A DNA stretch of 10,083 nt from Pavlovales sp. CCMP2436 (GCA_026770615.1 MU631386.1:192869-202951); one strand, 5' to 3'. Positions 1 to 7,250 are shown, numbered from the stretch's first letter. The notes: generated by a model not told the origin, from the letters alone. Translations and numbers: made by a program.

Positions 1-422
1 GTGGGAGCCACATTTTCGTCCGGCTTTGCGTGTTAGGTTCAGTTGGGCGTAGCGAGGGTTAGCCAGACAGACAGGTTGAAGGTAGACATACAGGCCAGCA
101 GCCAGCCGATCAAAAAATGCGGGGTGGGCTAGGGACGGACGATGGTTCAGAAGCCACGTGATGAAGGTGAGCGGGTGCGTGACAATAAGGGCAAATGGCA
201 GGGCCAAGGCCACAGGGCCCGCTGGTATGTATGCGCGAGTACACACCTCGCGGTGCCGGCAGGCGTGGACTTGGCGCCGAACGACGCAATGAGGCCGAAC
301 GTGGTGGTCATCACGAGCAGCGCGAGCACGAACTGCGCGGTGAGCGAGTCCGTGCCGGTCATGATGGCGGAGAAGAAGGCGAGCGCAACGACGAGGAAGG
401 GGGCGTGCCCAAGTGGCGGCAT
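1..422 (-). CDS. putative multi-spanning membrane protein, partial (runs off left edge)
   Basis: Reading leftwards from the ATG at 422-420, the first stretch is strongly hydrophobic. It has two likely membrane helices (around APFLVVALAFFSAIM and TAQFVLALLVMTTTFGLIA), and its codons end almost always in G or C. That frame reaches a stop near 141, but from about 222 a second frame carries a third hydrophobic helix (VALALPFALIVTHPLTFITW) and stays open to base 1. The two parts join only if there is an indel or a very short intron at 222-244. Residues upstream of 422 are Arg/Pro-rich and look like 5' leader. I do not recognise the family. A caveat: a plus-strand frame at 142-444 (ATG to TGA, 100 codons) is also open and shares the same silent positions. 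I prefer the minus strand because of the regular helix pattern, but this is not certain. Confidence 0.38.
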
Positions 423-516
423 GCCGGCAGAGGCGAGGTCTTGAAGGCCGGAGCTCTGCGCGGACGAGGAGGTTGGCGCGGAAGGGCGGGGCGAGTGAGG
501 CCGCGGGCGCATGCGC

Positions 517-602
517 GCGTTCGCGCGCGGCGCGTTGCGCGCGCCCGCCCAACGCACGGGCGTGCACGCGTTCGCGCGCGGGCGCGTTGCGCGCGCTCGC
601 TC
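517..602. repeat. imperfect direct repeat of a CG-alternating tract, two copies
   Basis: The segment at 517-550 recurs at 568-602, with a one-base insertion and a diverging end. Both copies consist of alternating C and G around a GCGTTCGCGCGCGG core. The alternation of purine and pyrimidine is of the type known to favour Z-DNA. It lies upstream of both the leftward membrane-protein fragment and the rightward gene remnant, so a promoter or CpG-island role is possible but not shown. Confidence 0.7.
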
Positions 603-657
603 GCGCGCGGGCGTGGCTTGCGTTGGCGGTTGGAGGTTGGCGGACGGCGCCGCCCGC

Positions 658-711
658 CCGCTCCGCCGCGCTTACCCGCTCCGCCGCGCTTACCCGCTCC
701 GCCCCGCTTTC
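658..711. repeat. 18-bp tandem repeat, three copies
   Basis: The unit CCGCTCCGCCGCGCTTAC occurs at 658-675 and 676-693 exactly, and at 694-711 with two substitutions. Because 18 is a multiple of three, it would encode a six-residue repeat (PLRRAY-like) in one plus frame. No convincing protein surrounds it. Confidence 0.9.
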
Positions 712-1061
712 CACGGCAGTCGCAGTGTCATCAGCGGCCGCGTCCCCGGTGGACGCGCGCGCTACTTTGGTGGGTGGCATGGATGCCGTCTCCCCTTCGG
801 AGACCTTGCCGGTTCGTTGACCGACGGGCTTGGCTGTCTCACGCGGTGCGAAGCGCCGCGACTCTCGGCTGCGCGTCGGCTCGGAGAGCGTCGTGCAGCA
901 GAGATCAGAGATGGGAGGTTTCCCAAAAAATCTCGGCGAATCTTCCCGGCGCCAAGAGGACGCGCGTGCCCCATTCCAATCGAATCTTCTCTGCCTTACG
1001 CCATTTTGTCACGGTAGGGAAAAAGTAACGTTTCTTATTAAATTCATCGCTTTTTTTAGCA

Positions 1062-2869
1062 ATGGCGTCTGCAACGGGTCTACGCGCGCGCTCGCCAACC
1101 TGGATCGAGGAGAAACCATCGAGCTCGCGCGTGGCCGGCGTCGCGAACGTCGCCCGCCGAGAGCGCCCCACGCTCGACAGCTTTTCGCGATGCGAGCCGC
1201 TTGTGGCCGTGGCAGGCCGCGCAAACGATCAGCTTCGACCGCGCGATCGAGGAGATGGGTGTTGCGAACGTCCGCACCGCCTCACCAGCCCGCACATGCA
1301 CGTTCGCACGAGCACGCGAGGCGGGCAGGGGGTGCTCAGAGACTGCAGCCGTGCCAGAGGTTCCTCTCGCTTGACGATGAAGCGATCGCGTCTCAAAACC
1401 CGTGCATCGAGGAAACATAGCAAAACCGGAGCTCGTGTCGAACACCCGCATTGCACGATCTCGCGCCGCCGCGGCCGCCGTGTCGTGGTCCAGGGTGCAC
1501 TATGTCCGGATGTAACGCCGGACCTCGACCTGGAACCCGGTCCTCATCGATCTCGTGCTCGGCCGTCGGCGCGCGCGAGTTCGTTTGCGCGCGCGACCAG
1601 TGCCATTTTGACGGACACCAACTTCCGCGCGTTGCTGTCGATCGCAGACAGCCTGCCGGGGGCGATCACGGAACTGCACACCTCGGCTCGTGAACTGCAC
1701 AGTCGCCCAAGTGGGTGATGGAAGCCCCCCGCCACTCGCGCCTACCCGAGCCGCTCTCCAAGCAGCTCCCGGGCCCAGATTCCAGCACAGATTCCGCCTG
1801 GCTGCAGCAGGGCGTTTTGTGCACCTCGGCGCCAGTCGGCCGTTTGCGAGCTGGTGGTGGTCTTGATGCTCACTCTCATTCGGCAGCATGATCGGCGACG
1901 ACCAGCCCCCTTCCAGCCCTCCTCGCTCGACCTCGAGACGGTCAAAGAGGTGTGGTATTAGGCCGTGATCCAGCTCGTGGACACGCTGTGGCCGCTGGCG
2001 TCTCCAACTTACACGCACCGTGCCTGGACCCGCTGGCCACGACCATGCTCCTCGACCCGTTCGGCGACTCGCTGGCTGCCGCCACCACGTTCCAGGGCGG
2101 CCACTTCTCTCCTCAGCACGACCCCGTCGTTGGGTCGTGCGCGTCGCACGCACGTTTCGTTGCACCAGCGCAGTGACGGAGGACGCGGAGGACTCGGAGG
2201 ACGCTGACGGAGCGGTGCTGTGGACGCACACCGGCCCGCAGAAGTGCGAGGAGGCTCTAGCCTGCGTGGCTATGGTGGACTACGGCCACGCTGCGCCCGA
2301 GCGCAACGCCGCAATCGAGCGGTGCACTACGGCCACGCTGCGCCGGAGCGCAACGCCGCGACCGAGCGGCGTGTTCGGAAGCTCCCCTGGAGTGCAGGTT
2401 GCTGCTCAGGAAGTGCGCCCTCGCGGGTTTGCCACAGCCGAGGACGAGGTGGGCCCGCTCGAGGCGAAGCTCAACGCCTACCCCGAGATCATCGGCATCG
2501 CGACCCAGTTGTCGAAGAGCCTCGACGACCTCATAATGGGCACGGACATGTGGAAGGGCAAGCTCGGCGCTCCGACGCCGATGCAGGCGCGCCATCAGCC
2601 CGGGCTCCTTGGCATGGTGCGCTCCTTTCGCAGAAATCCAAGGAGCTTCCCGCGGCCGTTCGCGCTCTCTGCGTGTGCGCTGCCGTGGGAAGCTGGGGCG
2701 CGCCCAGCTGCCCCGGCCGCTCGGCCAACGGGCCCGAGGACGCGCCTCCCAACACGGACGGGGCGTGGCGGCAGGTCAGCCGCCCCCCCCGAACGGCGCG
2801 TGGCCCGGCGGGCGCTGGGCCGCGGCGGGAAGTGATGGGTACGACGATGGGGAGGTGACCCTCTTCTGA
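1062..2869 (+). pseudogene. multiply frame-broken protein gene of unknown family
   Basis: A plus-strand coding signal (third positions about 75-85 percent G/C, natural residue mix) runs through this block but changes frame repeatedly. It starts at ATG 1062 (MASATGLRARSP). Recognisable pieces are about 1204-1350 (FDRAIEEMGVANVRT), 1361-1417 (FLSLDDEAIASQNP), 1421-1570 (WNPVLIDLVLG), 1590-1700 (FRALLSIADSLPGAITELH), 1700-1830 (SPKWVMEAPRHSRLPEPL), 1832-1995 (CELVVVLMLTLIRQHD, in-frame TAG at 1959-1961), 1998-2115 (DPLATTMLLDPFGDSL), 2172-2340 (LWTHTGPQKCEEALAC), 2370-2450 (CSEAPLECRLLLRKC), 2440-2620 (AYPEIIGIATQLSKSLDDLI), 2621-2785 (KSKELPAAVRALCVCAAV) and 2780-2869 (GSDGYDDGEVTLF, then TGA). 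Several frame changes occur within 20 bases, too close for introns. One is at a C8 run near 2786. I recognise no domain. It may be a pseudogene or an intact gene in indel-rich sequence. A 243-codon antisense frame (1500-2231) has weaker third-position bias in the pieces I compared. Confidence 0.42.
2279..2372. repeat. 47-bp tandem duplication inside the broken gene
   Basis: Unit one is 2279-2325 and unit two 2326-2372, differing at about five positions. The two units both read YGHAAPERNAA, but in different frames, because 47 is not a multiple of three. The duplication is therefore itself one of the frame-breaking events in the surrounding gene remnant. Confidence 0.85.
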
Positions 2870-3759
2870 CTGAATGTGTCTGCTGGTCGCCTGCCGTCTC
2901 TCCTACGCCCCTCTGCCCGCTGCTATCAGCGACCGCTCAGCACTTAGTCAGTTAATTAGTTCGAGTTAGCTCAGCGAGTCTACTCGCGCTAGGTTGTAGT
3001 TATATATCAGATGTTGCAAACGCTGAGCCGCTTATATATATCAGATGAGTGATGGTAGGCGAGGGGGGGGGGGGAAGCCTGTGGCTCCTGCTACGACTTC
3101 TTCTTCATCAACCACCCCTCTACCACCTTTGCTACTACCTTGTTGACTGATGTCGATCATGCCTGTGAGTGACCACCTCCTGCTGAACACTGCTGAGCCG
3201 CTAGTATATATATATATCAGATGTTAATATATATAGCGCTAAGATAGTTCTCAGACAGTCAGCCGCCAGCTTGAATCCCTATCAGTAATATATAGCAGTA
3301 TAAAGTTAGTTACATGTGACATTAAATTAAAATTAAAATTGAGTGATAGTACGTCACTCTAATCACCATGAGACTGCGTATGCAGGAGTGTCACGTAACA
3401 TGGCAGGACGGTAACGGTGGCATTGGTGACGCGTAGCAACCGAGCCCATCGGCTTAGCCCAGATGATCGTTATTCATCTGGCCTTCTGAGTCTACCGTCC
3501 GATATAAATTAACATTTATAATTATAAACATGAGTTATAGTTATATTATGCACTAACTAACTTATAACTAACAAATGGTTCCTGGCTGAGAGCTCTTCAG
3601 ACAGGCGGTAAGGTTAAGATGTGCCACCACTCCAAGTATCTTCTCGTGTCCGCGGCGATCGCATCCGTCATTAGTCCACTGACCGTGTTATACATATTAG
3701 CTATAAACGTTACTATCTGTATATGATAACTATAGTTCGTTAGTTACATAACGCTTGAT
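2870..3759. other. AT-rich intergenic spacer
   Basis: I see no supported gene in these 890 bases. Composition drops sharply to AT-rich directly after the TGA at 2867-2869. The spacer contains TATATCAGATG repeats, a run of 12 G at 3063-3074, short ATTAAA-type tracts near 3320-3345 and many near-palindromic TATA stretches (3500-3570, 3690-3760). A short open stretch rich in Thr, Ser and Pro lies at about 3073-3145, but it is low-complexity and I do not call it. A sequence near 2967 resembles a tRNA A box, but no B box follows. Confidence 0.6.
3001..3223. repeat. dispersed TATATATCAGATG repeats, three copies
   Basis: TATATATCAGATG ends at 3013, 3047 and 3223. The second and third copies are each preceded by GCTGAGCCGCT (3022-3032 and 3192-3202, 170 bases apart), so the longer unit is GCTGAGCCGCT, a variable TA run, then TCAGATG. 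The TA run differs in length between copies, as expected from slippage. Confidence 0.85.
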
Positions 3760-3954
3760 GTGACAAGCAATCTAGTAAGAGGGGGTGGAGGGGCAAGCTA
3801 CATTAATCTTGACGGCATTAATTTCAGCTTGCGACCGCGTTCATTCGTTATCAGACTGCCTTCTGATGGCTATACTATATATATATTTGAGTGTAACACG
3901 CCGTGTTACATTTTGCACCGCTCTTGGCTCCGCTCTTCTCCGCGCCGCTCTCAC

Positions 3955-4028
3955 GCTACGCTCTTGCGCTACGCTCTTGCGCTACGCTCTTGCGCTACGC
4001 TCTTGCTCTACGCTCTTGCTCTACGCTC
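3955..4028. repeat. 13-bp minisatellite, about 5.7 copies
   Basis: The unit GCTACGCTCTTGC repeats head to tail from 3955. The first four copies are exact, the fifth and sixth begin TCTACG, and the array breaks off after CTC at 4028. Flanking sequence on the left (CGCTCTTGGCTCCGCTCTTCTCC, split here as related CTCTT motifs) suggests older, more diverged units. A 13-base period cannot encode a stable peptide repeat. Confidence 0.9.
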
Positions 4029-4139
4029 AACTCCTCTCCTCCGCGCTAAGCCTCGCCCGGAGGGCCCCCTTGCGCCAGCACAGCCTCGCGTCCGCATCCC
4101 TACCCCCTACCGCCGCAGGCCCCTCATTTTATTCGACAG

Positions 4140-4532
4140 CAGCTTTCGACCAGGTCCGTCACCTTCTCCGCAGTCGGCGGGCTCGGCTCTGCGGCCGAGC
4201 TCGCCCGGCTCGCCGCCCAGATCTGGAGGAAGGAGGGGCTACTCGCGTTCTGGTCCTGAAGCGCGGAGCCAGAAGCGCGGAGCCAGATGCGCGGAGCCAG
4301 AAGCGCGGAGGCCCAGAAGCGCAAGTCTGCTTCCCAAATTTCCTGATAAGCGTACGCCGAGCTCGCGGAGAGCGCGGTCGACGACTACTCTTCCGCCGCC
4401 GAGCCGGCTGGCGACCCGCTCCTCGAAGCGAGCGTAAAGTTCCACGGCGAGCGCCCAGCGGCGGCAGGCTCGGCGAGACGTGCTCAATGCGCTCGCCACG
4501 GTGAGAATACGCGCCAATCTCAAATCGACTGA
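4140..4532 (+). pseudogene. coding remnant interrupted by a minisatellite
   Basis: One plus-strand frame has strong third-position G/C from 4158 to a TGA at 4257-4259 (pieces LGSAAELARLAAQIWRKEGL and LLAFW). The same frame resumes after TGA-TAA at 4344-4349 and runs to TGA 4530-4532 (AELAESAVDDYSSAAEPAGD, then PLLEASVKFHGERP). The 14-bp tandem repeat lies exactly between the two pieces and supplies the stops, so it looks like an insertion or expansion that broke the gene. The IWRKEGLLAFW piece weakly resembles the repeat signature of mitochondrial carrier proteins, but no PxD motif or Gly after FW is present, so I do not assign that family. The antisense frame at 4239-4523 is also open. Confidence 0.33.
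4258..4329. repeat. 14-bp minisatellite with GAAGCGCGGAG core
   Basis: The unit GAAGCGCGGAGCCA occurs at 4258-4271 and 4272-4285 exactly, at 4286-4299 with one change, at 4300-4315 with two extra bases, and as a diverged copy at 4316-4329. The core recurs in a separate array at 5467-5553. Confidence 0.92.
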
Positions 4533-4880
4533 CAGTAGTTTAAAAAGCGCCCGCCACGCTCTTTGTCTACTGTAGTTACTAGGCCCGACCGCTGCCCGTC
4601 CACGCCCCCCTGACGTCCAAGCTCAGCTCGACGCCCGTGTCCTTCGCCCGAGCGCGCCCGACCCGAGCTATCTTTAATCCGATAAAAAAATGGCGCCCCT
4701 CAGCATGTCTTGACGTCTGGCGCCCTACGGGCAGCGCAGAAGGCTCGTCCCCGCTTTCCCCACATCCTCAAGCTGTAGAGGCGGCACGTCGACGCGCTGA
4801 AGAGGCGGCACGTGACGCGCTGAAGAGGACGTGGGCGCCATACTGTAGAGATCTGTAGAGATTTTGAAAATCAATTCAGA
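4533..4880. other. spacer without a supported gene
   Basis: This region is mixed in composition. It contains an adjacent duplication, GAGGCGGCACGT(CG)ACGCGCTGAA at 4778-4801 and 4802-4824, followed by two CTGTAGAG(A) motifs at 4842-4860 that echo one at 4773-4780. Short matching arms ATGGCGCCC (4689-4697) and GGGCGCCAT (4831-4839) are inverted relative to each other. No convincing coding signal. Confidence 0.5.
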
Positions 4881-5045
4881 ATTGCATGCCGTCGGGTGGT
4901 CGTAGACCCACACGCCGACCGAGCCGGGCGGCGGGAGCCGGGTGACGAGGGCGAGGATCAGCGCGAGCATCGACGGACCCACCTCGCTCACGGTCCGTGT
5001 CGCCCGCGTTTCTTCCGGGCGTCCCCCACTTCGCTCACGTCCCCG
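4881..5045 (-). pseudogene. short coding-like patch, unknown product
   Basis: Reading leftwards from about 5045, about 55 codons end almost always in G or C (VSEVGPSMLALILALVTRLP, then PGSVGVWVYDHPT). The bias disappears abruptly at about 4880, where the frame enters AT-rich sequence, so this is at most an exon or a gene fragment. One hydrophobic segment of about 14 residues is visible. The plus strand has a competing frame with one TAG near 4907, so strand is uncertain. Confidence 0.25.
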
Positions 5046-5466
5046 ATCAGTAATATAATAATTAATCCGCCGGTTCATGATGACGTCAGTCGTGAAATAG
5101 CCTCTCCATCCAGATGAGTCAGACTGAGACTCACAGTTGGATATGATAGCAATAAATAACTAGGAGCTACAGCAAGGTGCGGTGCAGGATGCTGCGAGTA
5201 GGCTAATGCGCGCGAGACGCCTGCGCGCTGCCTGCCTCTCATGTTTGGCCCATACGCTAAGTGTTTTGGGAAGTGTTTGTCTGTTCGCGTATTTTAGTCT
5301 GTGCCGGGCTAGTATGATATTATTTGCCAGGCCCACCGATAGTACCCGTCCGTAATATCGTAATTACCTTTGGAGGGGGATATTGATTCTCGTTAGTGAT
5401 TTAATAACTGGGGGCTCCGCCCCCAGACCCCCGCGCCTGAGGCGGGCCTTTTCTTTTTGTTTCCCT
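5046..5466. other. spacer with a GC hairpin
   Basis: No supported gene. GGGGGCTCCGCCCCC at 5410-5424 forms a perfect six-pair stem with a TCC loop, followed by a CCCCCGCGCCTGAGGCGGGCC stretch with a second small stem and then a T-rich run (5449-5462). This cluster directly precedes the 17-bp minisatellite. The rest is unremarkable AT-leaning sequence. Confidence 0.6.
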
Positions 5467-5553
5467 GAAGCGCGGAGTCTCAGGAAGCGCGGAGTCTCAG
5501 GAAGCGCGGAGGCTCAGGAAGCGCGGAGGCTCAGCCGAAGCGCGGAGTCTCAG
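5467..5553. repeat. 17-bp minisatellite with GAAGCGCGGAG core
   Basis: The unit GAAGCGCGGAGTCTCAG is at 5467-5483 and 5484-5500. Copies with GGCTCAG ends are at 5501-5517 and 5518-5534. After an extra CC, a final exact copy is at 5537-5553. The first 11 bases are the same as in the array at 4258-4329, about 1.2 kb away, while the tails differ. Confidence 0.93.
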
Positions 5554-5828
5554 CTTAAATATCCGTAACCGAAATATCAGACGAGGTCGTTGCGCCCGCG
5601 GCGTACGCTGGATGGAGGCGCGGCCGTCCGAGCCCTCGCTCGCCCTCCAGCCGCCGCGCTGCTACACGTCGATTTCAGCCGTTTTGCTACGCGGCGCCAG
5701 TGCGATCCCATGCGAGCCGGAAAAGGCAAGCACTCAGACGCCATTGTAATCTGCCGGTGTAAAATCGATTTCAATTCTCGAAGGCCAAGAGCGGTGTAAA
5801 ATTCTACAATATGGGGGTACCGCTTCTT
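5554..5828. other. unassigned stretch
   Basis: A plus-strand frame at 5590-5799 is open for 69 codons (LLHVDFSRFATRRQCDPM and onward). It crosses into AT-rich sequence with no strong codon bias, so I do not call it a gene. Two short similar motifs, GGTGTAAAATCGATTTC and GGTGTAAAATTCTAC, lie at about 5756 and 5793. Confidence 0.4.
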
Positions 5829-6039
5829 TTATTGCCTGAAACGGCCAAGCGGGTCCAACGGCCGCAGTGTCGCGCACAGGTCGCCGTTTGAGACGGGCTC
5901 AACTTGCCCCTCGCGCGGGGCCCCCGAAGGGCGCAGCAAGTAAAGCACTCGCGTTCGGGCTCGACCCCACCTCCGAGTGGCCCGGATCGCTCTGGCACCA
6001 GCGAACCAGGGGCGTTTATATGCGAGCAAGGACACTTTT
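5829..6039 (-). pseudogene. weak coding-like module at the end of the minus-strand block
   Basis: A minus-strand frame ends with TAA at 5831-5829 (…SNGDLCATLRPLDPLGRFRQ). Third-position G/C is moderate, about 73 percent. An AATAAA hexamer overlaps the stop on this strand (plus-strand TTTATT, 5827-5832), which could be a polyadenylation signal, though plant and algal signals vary. The module lies downstream, on the minus strand, of the spacer at 6040-6142. No family is recognised and a competing plus-strand frame exists. Confidence 0.2.
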
Positions 6040-6142
6040 CTTTTTAAACTACGACTTACTTAATATGAAGACAGGCGGCAGAAGTCAAGCGAATCCAGTG
6101 TGTGGACGTGCTCATCCCGTGAGCGCCCAGGCGGCGGCCGAC
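6040..6142 (-). repeat. post-stop spacer, copy 2
   Basis: On the minus strand this begins with TAGG at the stop of the upstream module, then GCCTGGGCG, and ends in GTAAGTCGTAGTTTAAAA (plus-strand 6042-6059). The same landmarks occur in the same order in 6389-6475. The 18-base end motif is exact in both copies, 350 bases apart. Interior sequence is diverged, with extra bases here. Confidence 0.6.
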
Positions 6143-6388
6143 CTACTCGGCCCCCTGCCACGACCGCGACTCCTGTCGCTGGTGGTGTGCGCCCTCACCC
6201 CACGCCTCGGTGTCGCCGTCGTCGTCCGCGCCGAAGTGTGCCGTGCCGCGGCCGCCGACGTTCTCCAGTCGCGCGCGCTCGATGATGACCTTGGCGTGTC
6301 CCCGAAGTGCGCACATGCCGAGCTCCTGCCGCATCTTCCACAGGAGGGCGGTGCTCGCGAGCTTCTCGGAGGGTGCGCCCGTGCATTT
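6143..6388 (-). pseudogene. coding fragment of unknown family
   Basis: A minus-strand frame of about 81 codons ends at TAG 6145-6143. Third positions are close to 88 percent G/C, against about 75 percent for the competing plus-strand frame, so the minus strand is favoured. The N-terminal part looks helical (SEKLASTALLWKMRQELGMC, then ALRGHAKVIIERARLENV). The C-terminal part is acidic then polar (GADDDGDTEAWGEG), as in a disordered tail. There is no in-frame ATG at the spacer boundary. An ATG at 6386 is in another frame, so either the first codons lie upstream across the spacer or the frame is broken. It is bracketed by the two related spacers. Confidence 0.4.
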
Positions 6389-6475
6389 TTGTTTTAAACT
6401 ACGACTTACGTATATAAAAAAGACGGGCAGACAGTGTGAGGCGGACAGGTCGCGCGAACGCCCAGGCAAATTGCC
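6389..6475 (-). repeat. post-stop spacer, copy 1
   Basis: On the minus strand this starts at the TAG of the upstream module (6477-6475), continues TAGGCAATTTGCCTGGGCG, and ends in a TATATAC stretch plus GTAAGTCGTAGTTTAAAA (plus-strand 6392-6409). It matches the spacer at 6040-6142 in landmark order. The TATATA and GTAAGT could be core-promoter or splice-donor features, but neither is shown. Confidence 0.6.
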
Positions 6476-6935
6476 TAGGCGTACACGCGCAAGTGCGCCT
6501 CAGGCGGCGCCATCAGTTGCGCCGTCGAGTTCCCCGTCATCGTTGTCATCGGTCGTGGATCGGCTGTCGCGGGGTCCACGGAGACGACAAACGGCCACCC
6601 CTCGTACACCTCGGCACACCACGTTGCACGATACTGCCATAGTTGCCACCCAGGACGAGCACAAGGTAGCGGCAGCGCGAGCATTAAGCGGCAGCGAGAA
6701 CATGCAGACTCAGTCTGCGCATACGTGGGTGGCGCGTTTGCTGTTACAATGAATGGTGACGGCGCATAGAAAAGCGCTCTGTCACCATGCCACCCATTGG
6801 TTCTCGCCAGCCGCAGACGTGTTGGCCGGGTGCATGAGGGGCGGCCCGAGCCGCCACCGCCGCCACCCATGCCAGGTCCTGCAGAAGACGACCGGTCGTA
6901 AATCGTCGAAGTAAGAGTTGAAGTCGCCGTCGTCG
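6475..6935 (-). pseudogene. coding remnant of unknown family, frame-broken
   Basis: Going leftwards, the first piece, at about 6935-6870, reads LDDGDFNSYFDDLRPVVFC. The signal then passes to a second frame (DLAWVAAVAARAAPHAPGQH) and then to a third, which ends at TAG 6477-6475 (WQLWQYRATWCAEVYEGWPF, VVSVDPATADPRPM, APPEAHLRVYA). The Trp-rich segment with high third-position G/C is the clearest part. Adjacent pieces overlap, so introns do not explain the changes. The upstream end merges into the tandem repeat at 6931-7250. I do not recognise the family. Confidence 0.35.
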
Positions 6936-7000
6936 AGGGCGCCGCGTCGAGGGCGCCGCGTCGAGGGCGCCGCGTCGAGCGCGCCGCGTCGAGGAAGCCG
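6931..7000. repeat. 14-bp tandem repeat, five copies
   Basis: CGTCGAGGGCGCCG occurs at 6931-6944, 6945-6958 and 6959-6972 exactly, at 6973-6986 with one change, and at 6987-7000 as CGTCGAGGAAGCCG. The last copy already contains the GAGGAAGCC motif that becomes the unit of the next array, so the two arrays look connected by descent. Confidence 0.92.
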
Positions 7001-7250
7001 AGGAAGCCGAAGGGGCCGAGGGAGCCGAAGGAGCCAAGGATGCCGATGGAGCCGAGGAAGCCGAGGAAGCCGAGGAAGCCGAGGAAGCCGAGGAAGCCGA
7101 AGGAGCCGTGGGAGCCGAAGGAGCCGTGGGAGCCGAAGAAGCCAAGGATGCCGATGGAGCCCCTCGAGCCGATGGAGCCGAGGGAGCCGAAGAAGCCAAG
7201 GACGATGGAGCCGAAGAAGCCGAGGGCGGCGAGGGAGCCGGAGGAGCAGA
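7001..7250 (+). repeat. 9-bp tandem repeat; degenerate Gly-Ala-Glu coding repeat
   Basis: The array is built on GAGGAAGCC (five exact copies at 7054-7098) and variants GAGGGAGCC, GAAGGAGCC, GATGGAGCC. In one plus-strand frame it reads as three-residue steps: G/E/D, then Ala, then an acidic residue or Lys (such as GAEGAEGAKDADGAEEAEEA). That frame stays open to a TGA at about 7341. GCCAAGGATGCCGATGGAGCC is at 7033-7053 and again at 7141-7161, giving a 108-bp higher-order period. All six frames are open here, so coding is not proven. Confidence 0.75.

Larger units (their letters stand above)
423..1061. other. GC-rich gap without a supported gene
   Basis: This stretch holds CG-alternating repeats and an 18-bp triplicate, listed separately. 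Several overlapping open frames cross it on both strands, but their products are almost pure Arg/Ala/Pro and look like composition artefacts. From about 1010 the sequence turns AT-rich, with a T7 run followed by AGCA directly before the ATG at 1062. That could be a 5' leader or a splice-acceptor-like tract for the downstream gene remnant. Confidence 0.5.

Noticed and set aside
195..1028. 277-codon plus-strand open frame
   Set aside because: The product is mostly Arg, Gly, Ala and Pro across CG-repeat DNA. Length is explained by the lack of stop codons in GC-rich sequence.
1204..1210. Cytochrome-c-like CxxCH on the minus strand near 1210
   Set aside because: A single short motif in a frame without supporting codon bias or other conserved residues; expected by chance.
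1500..2231. 243-codon open frame on the minus strand
   Set aside because: In the pieces compared, its third positions are less G/C-rich than those of the plus-strand frames (about 59 against 84 percent in one). Much of its product is Arg/Gly/Pro-rich, as expected for an antisense shadow.
2960..3040. tRNA A-box-like TAGCTCAGCGAG
   Set aside because: No B box, no acceptor stem pairing and no anticodon arm could be found in the following 80 bases.
4239..4523. Minus-strand open frame with a helical-looking product
   Set aside because: The opposite plus-strand frame has a more natural, less Arg-rich product with strong codon bias on both sides of the minisatellite. The minus frame's left end is just the translated repeat.
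5867..6397. 176-codon open frame on the plus strand
   Set aside because: It runs through both related spacers and opposes a minus-strand frame with higher third-position G/C. Most likely a composition artefact.
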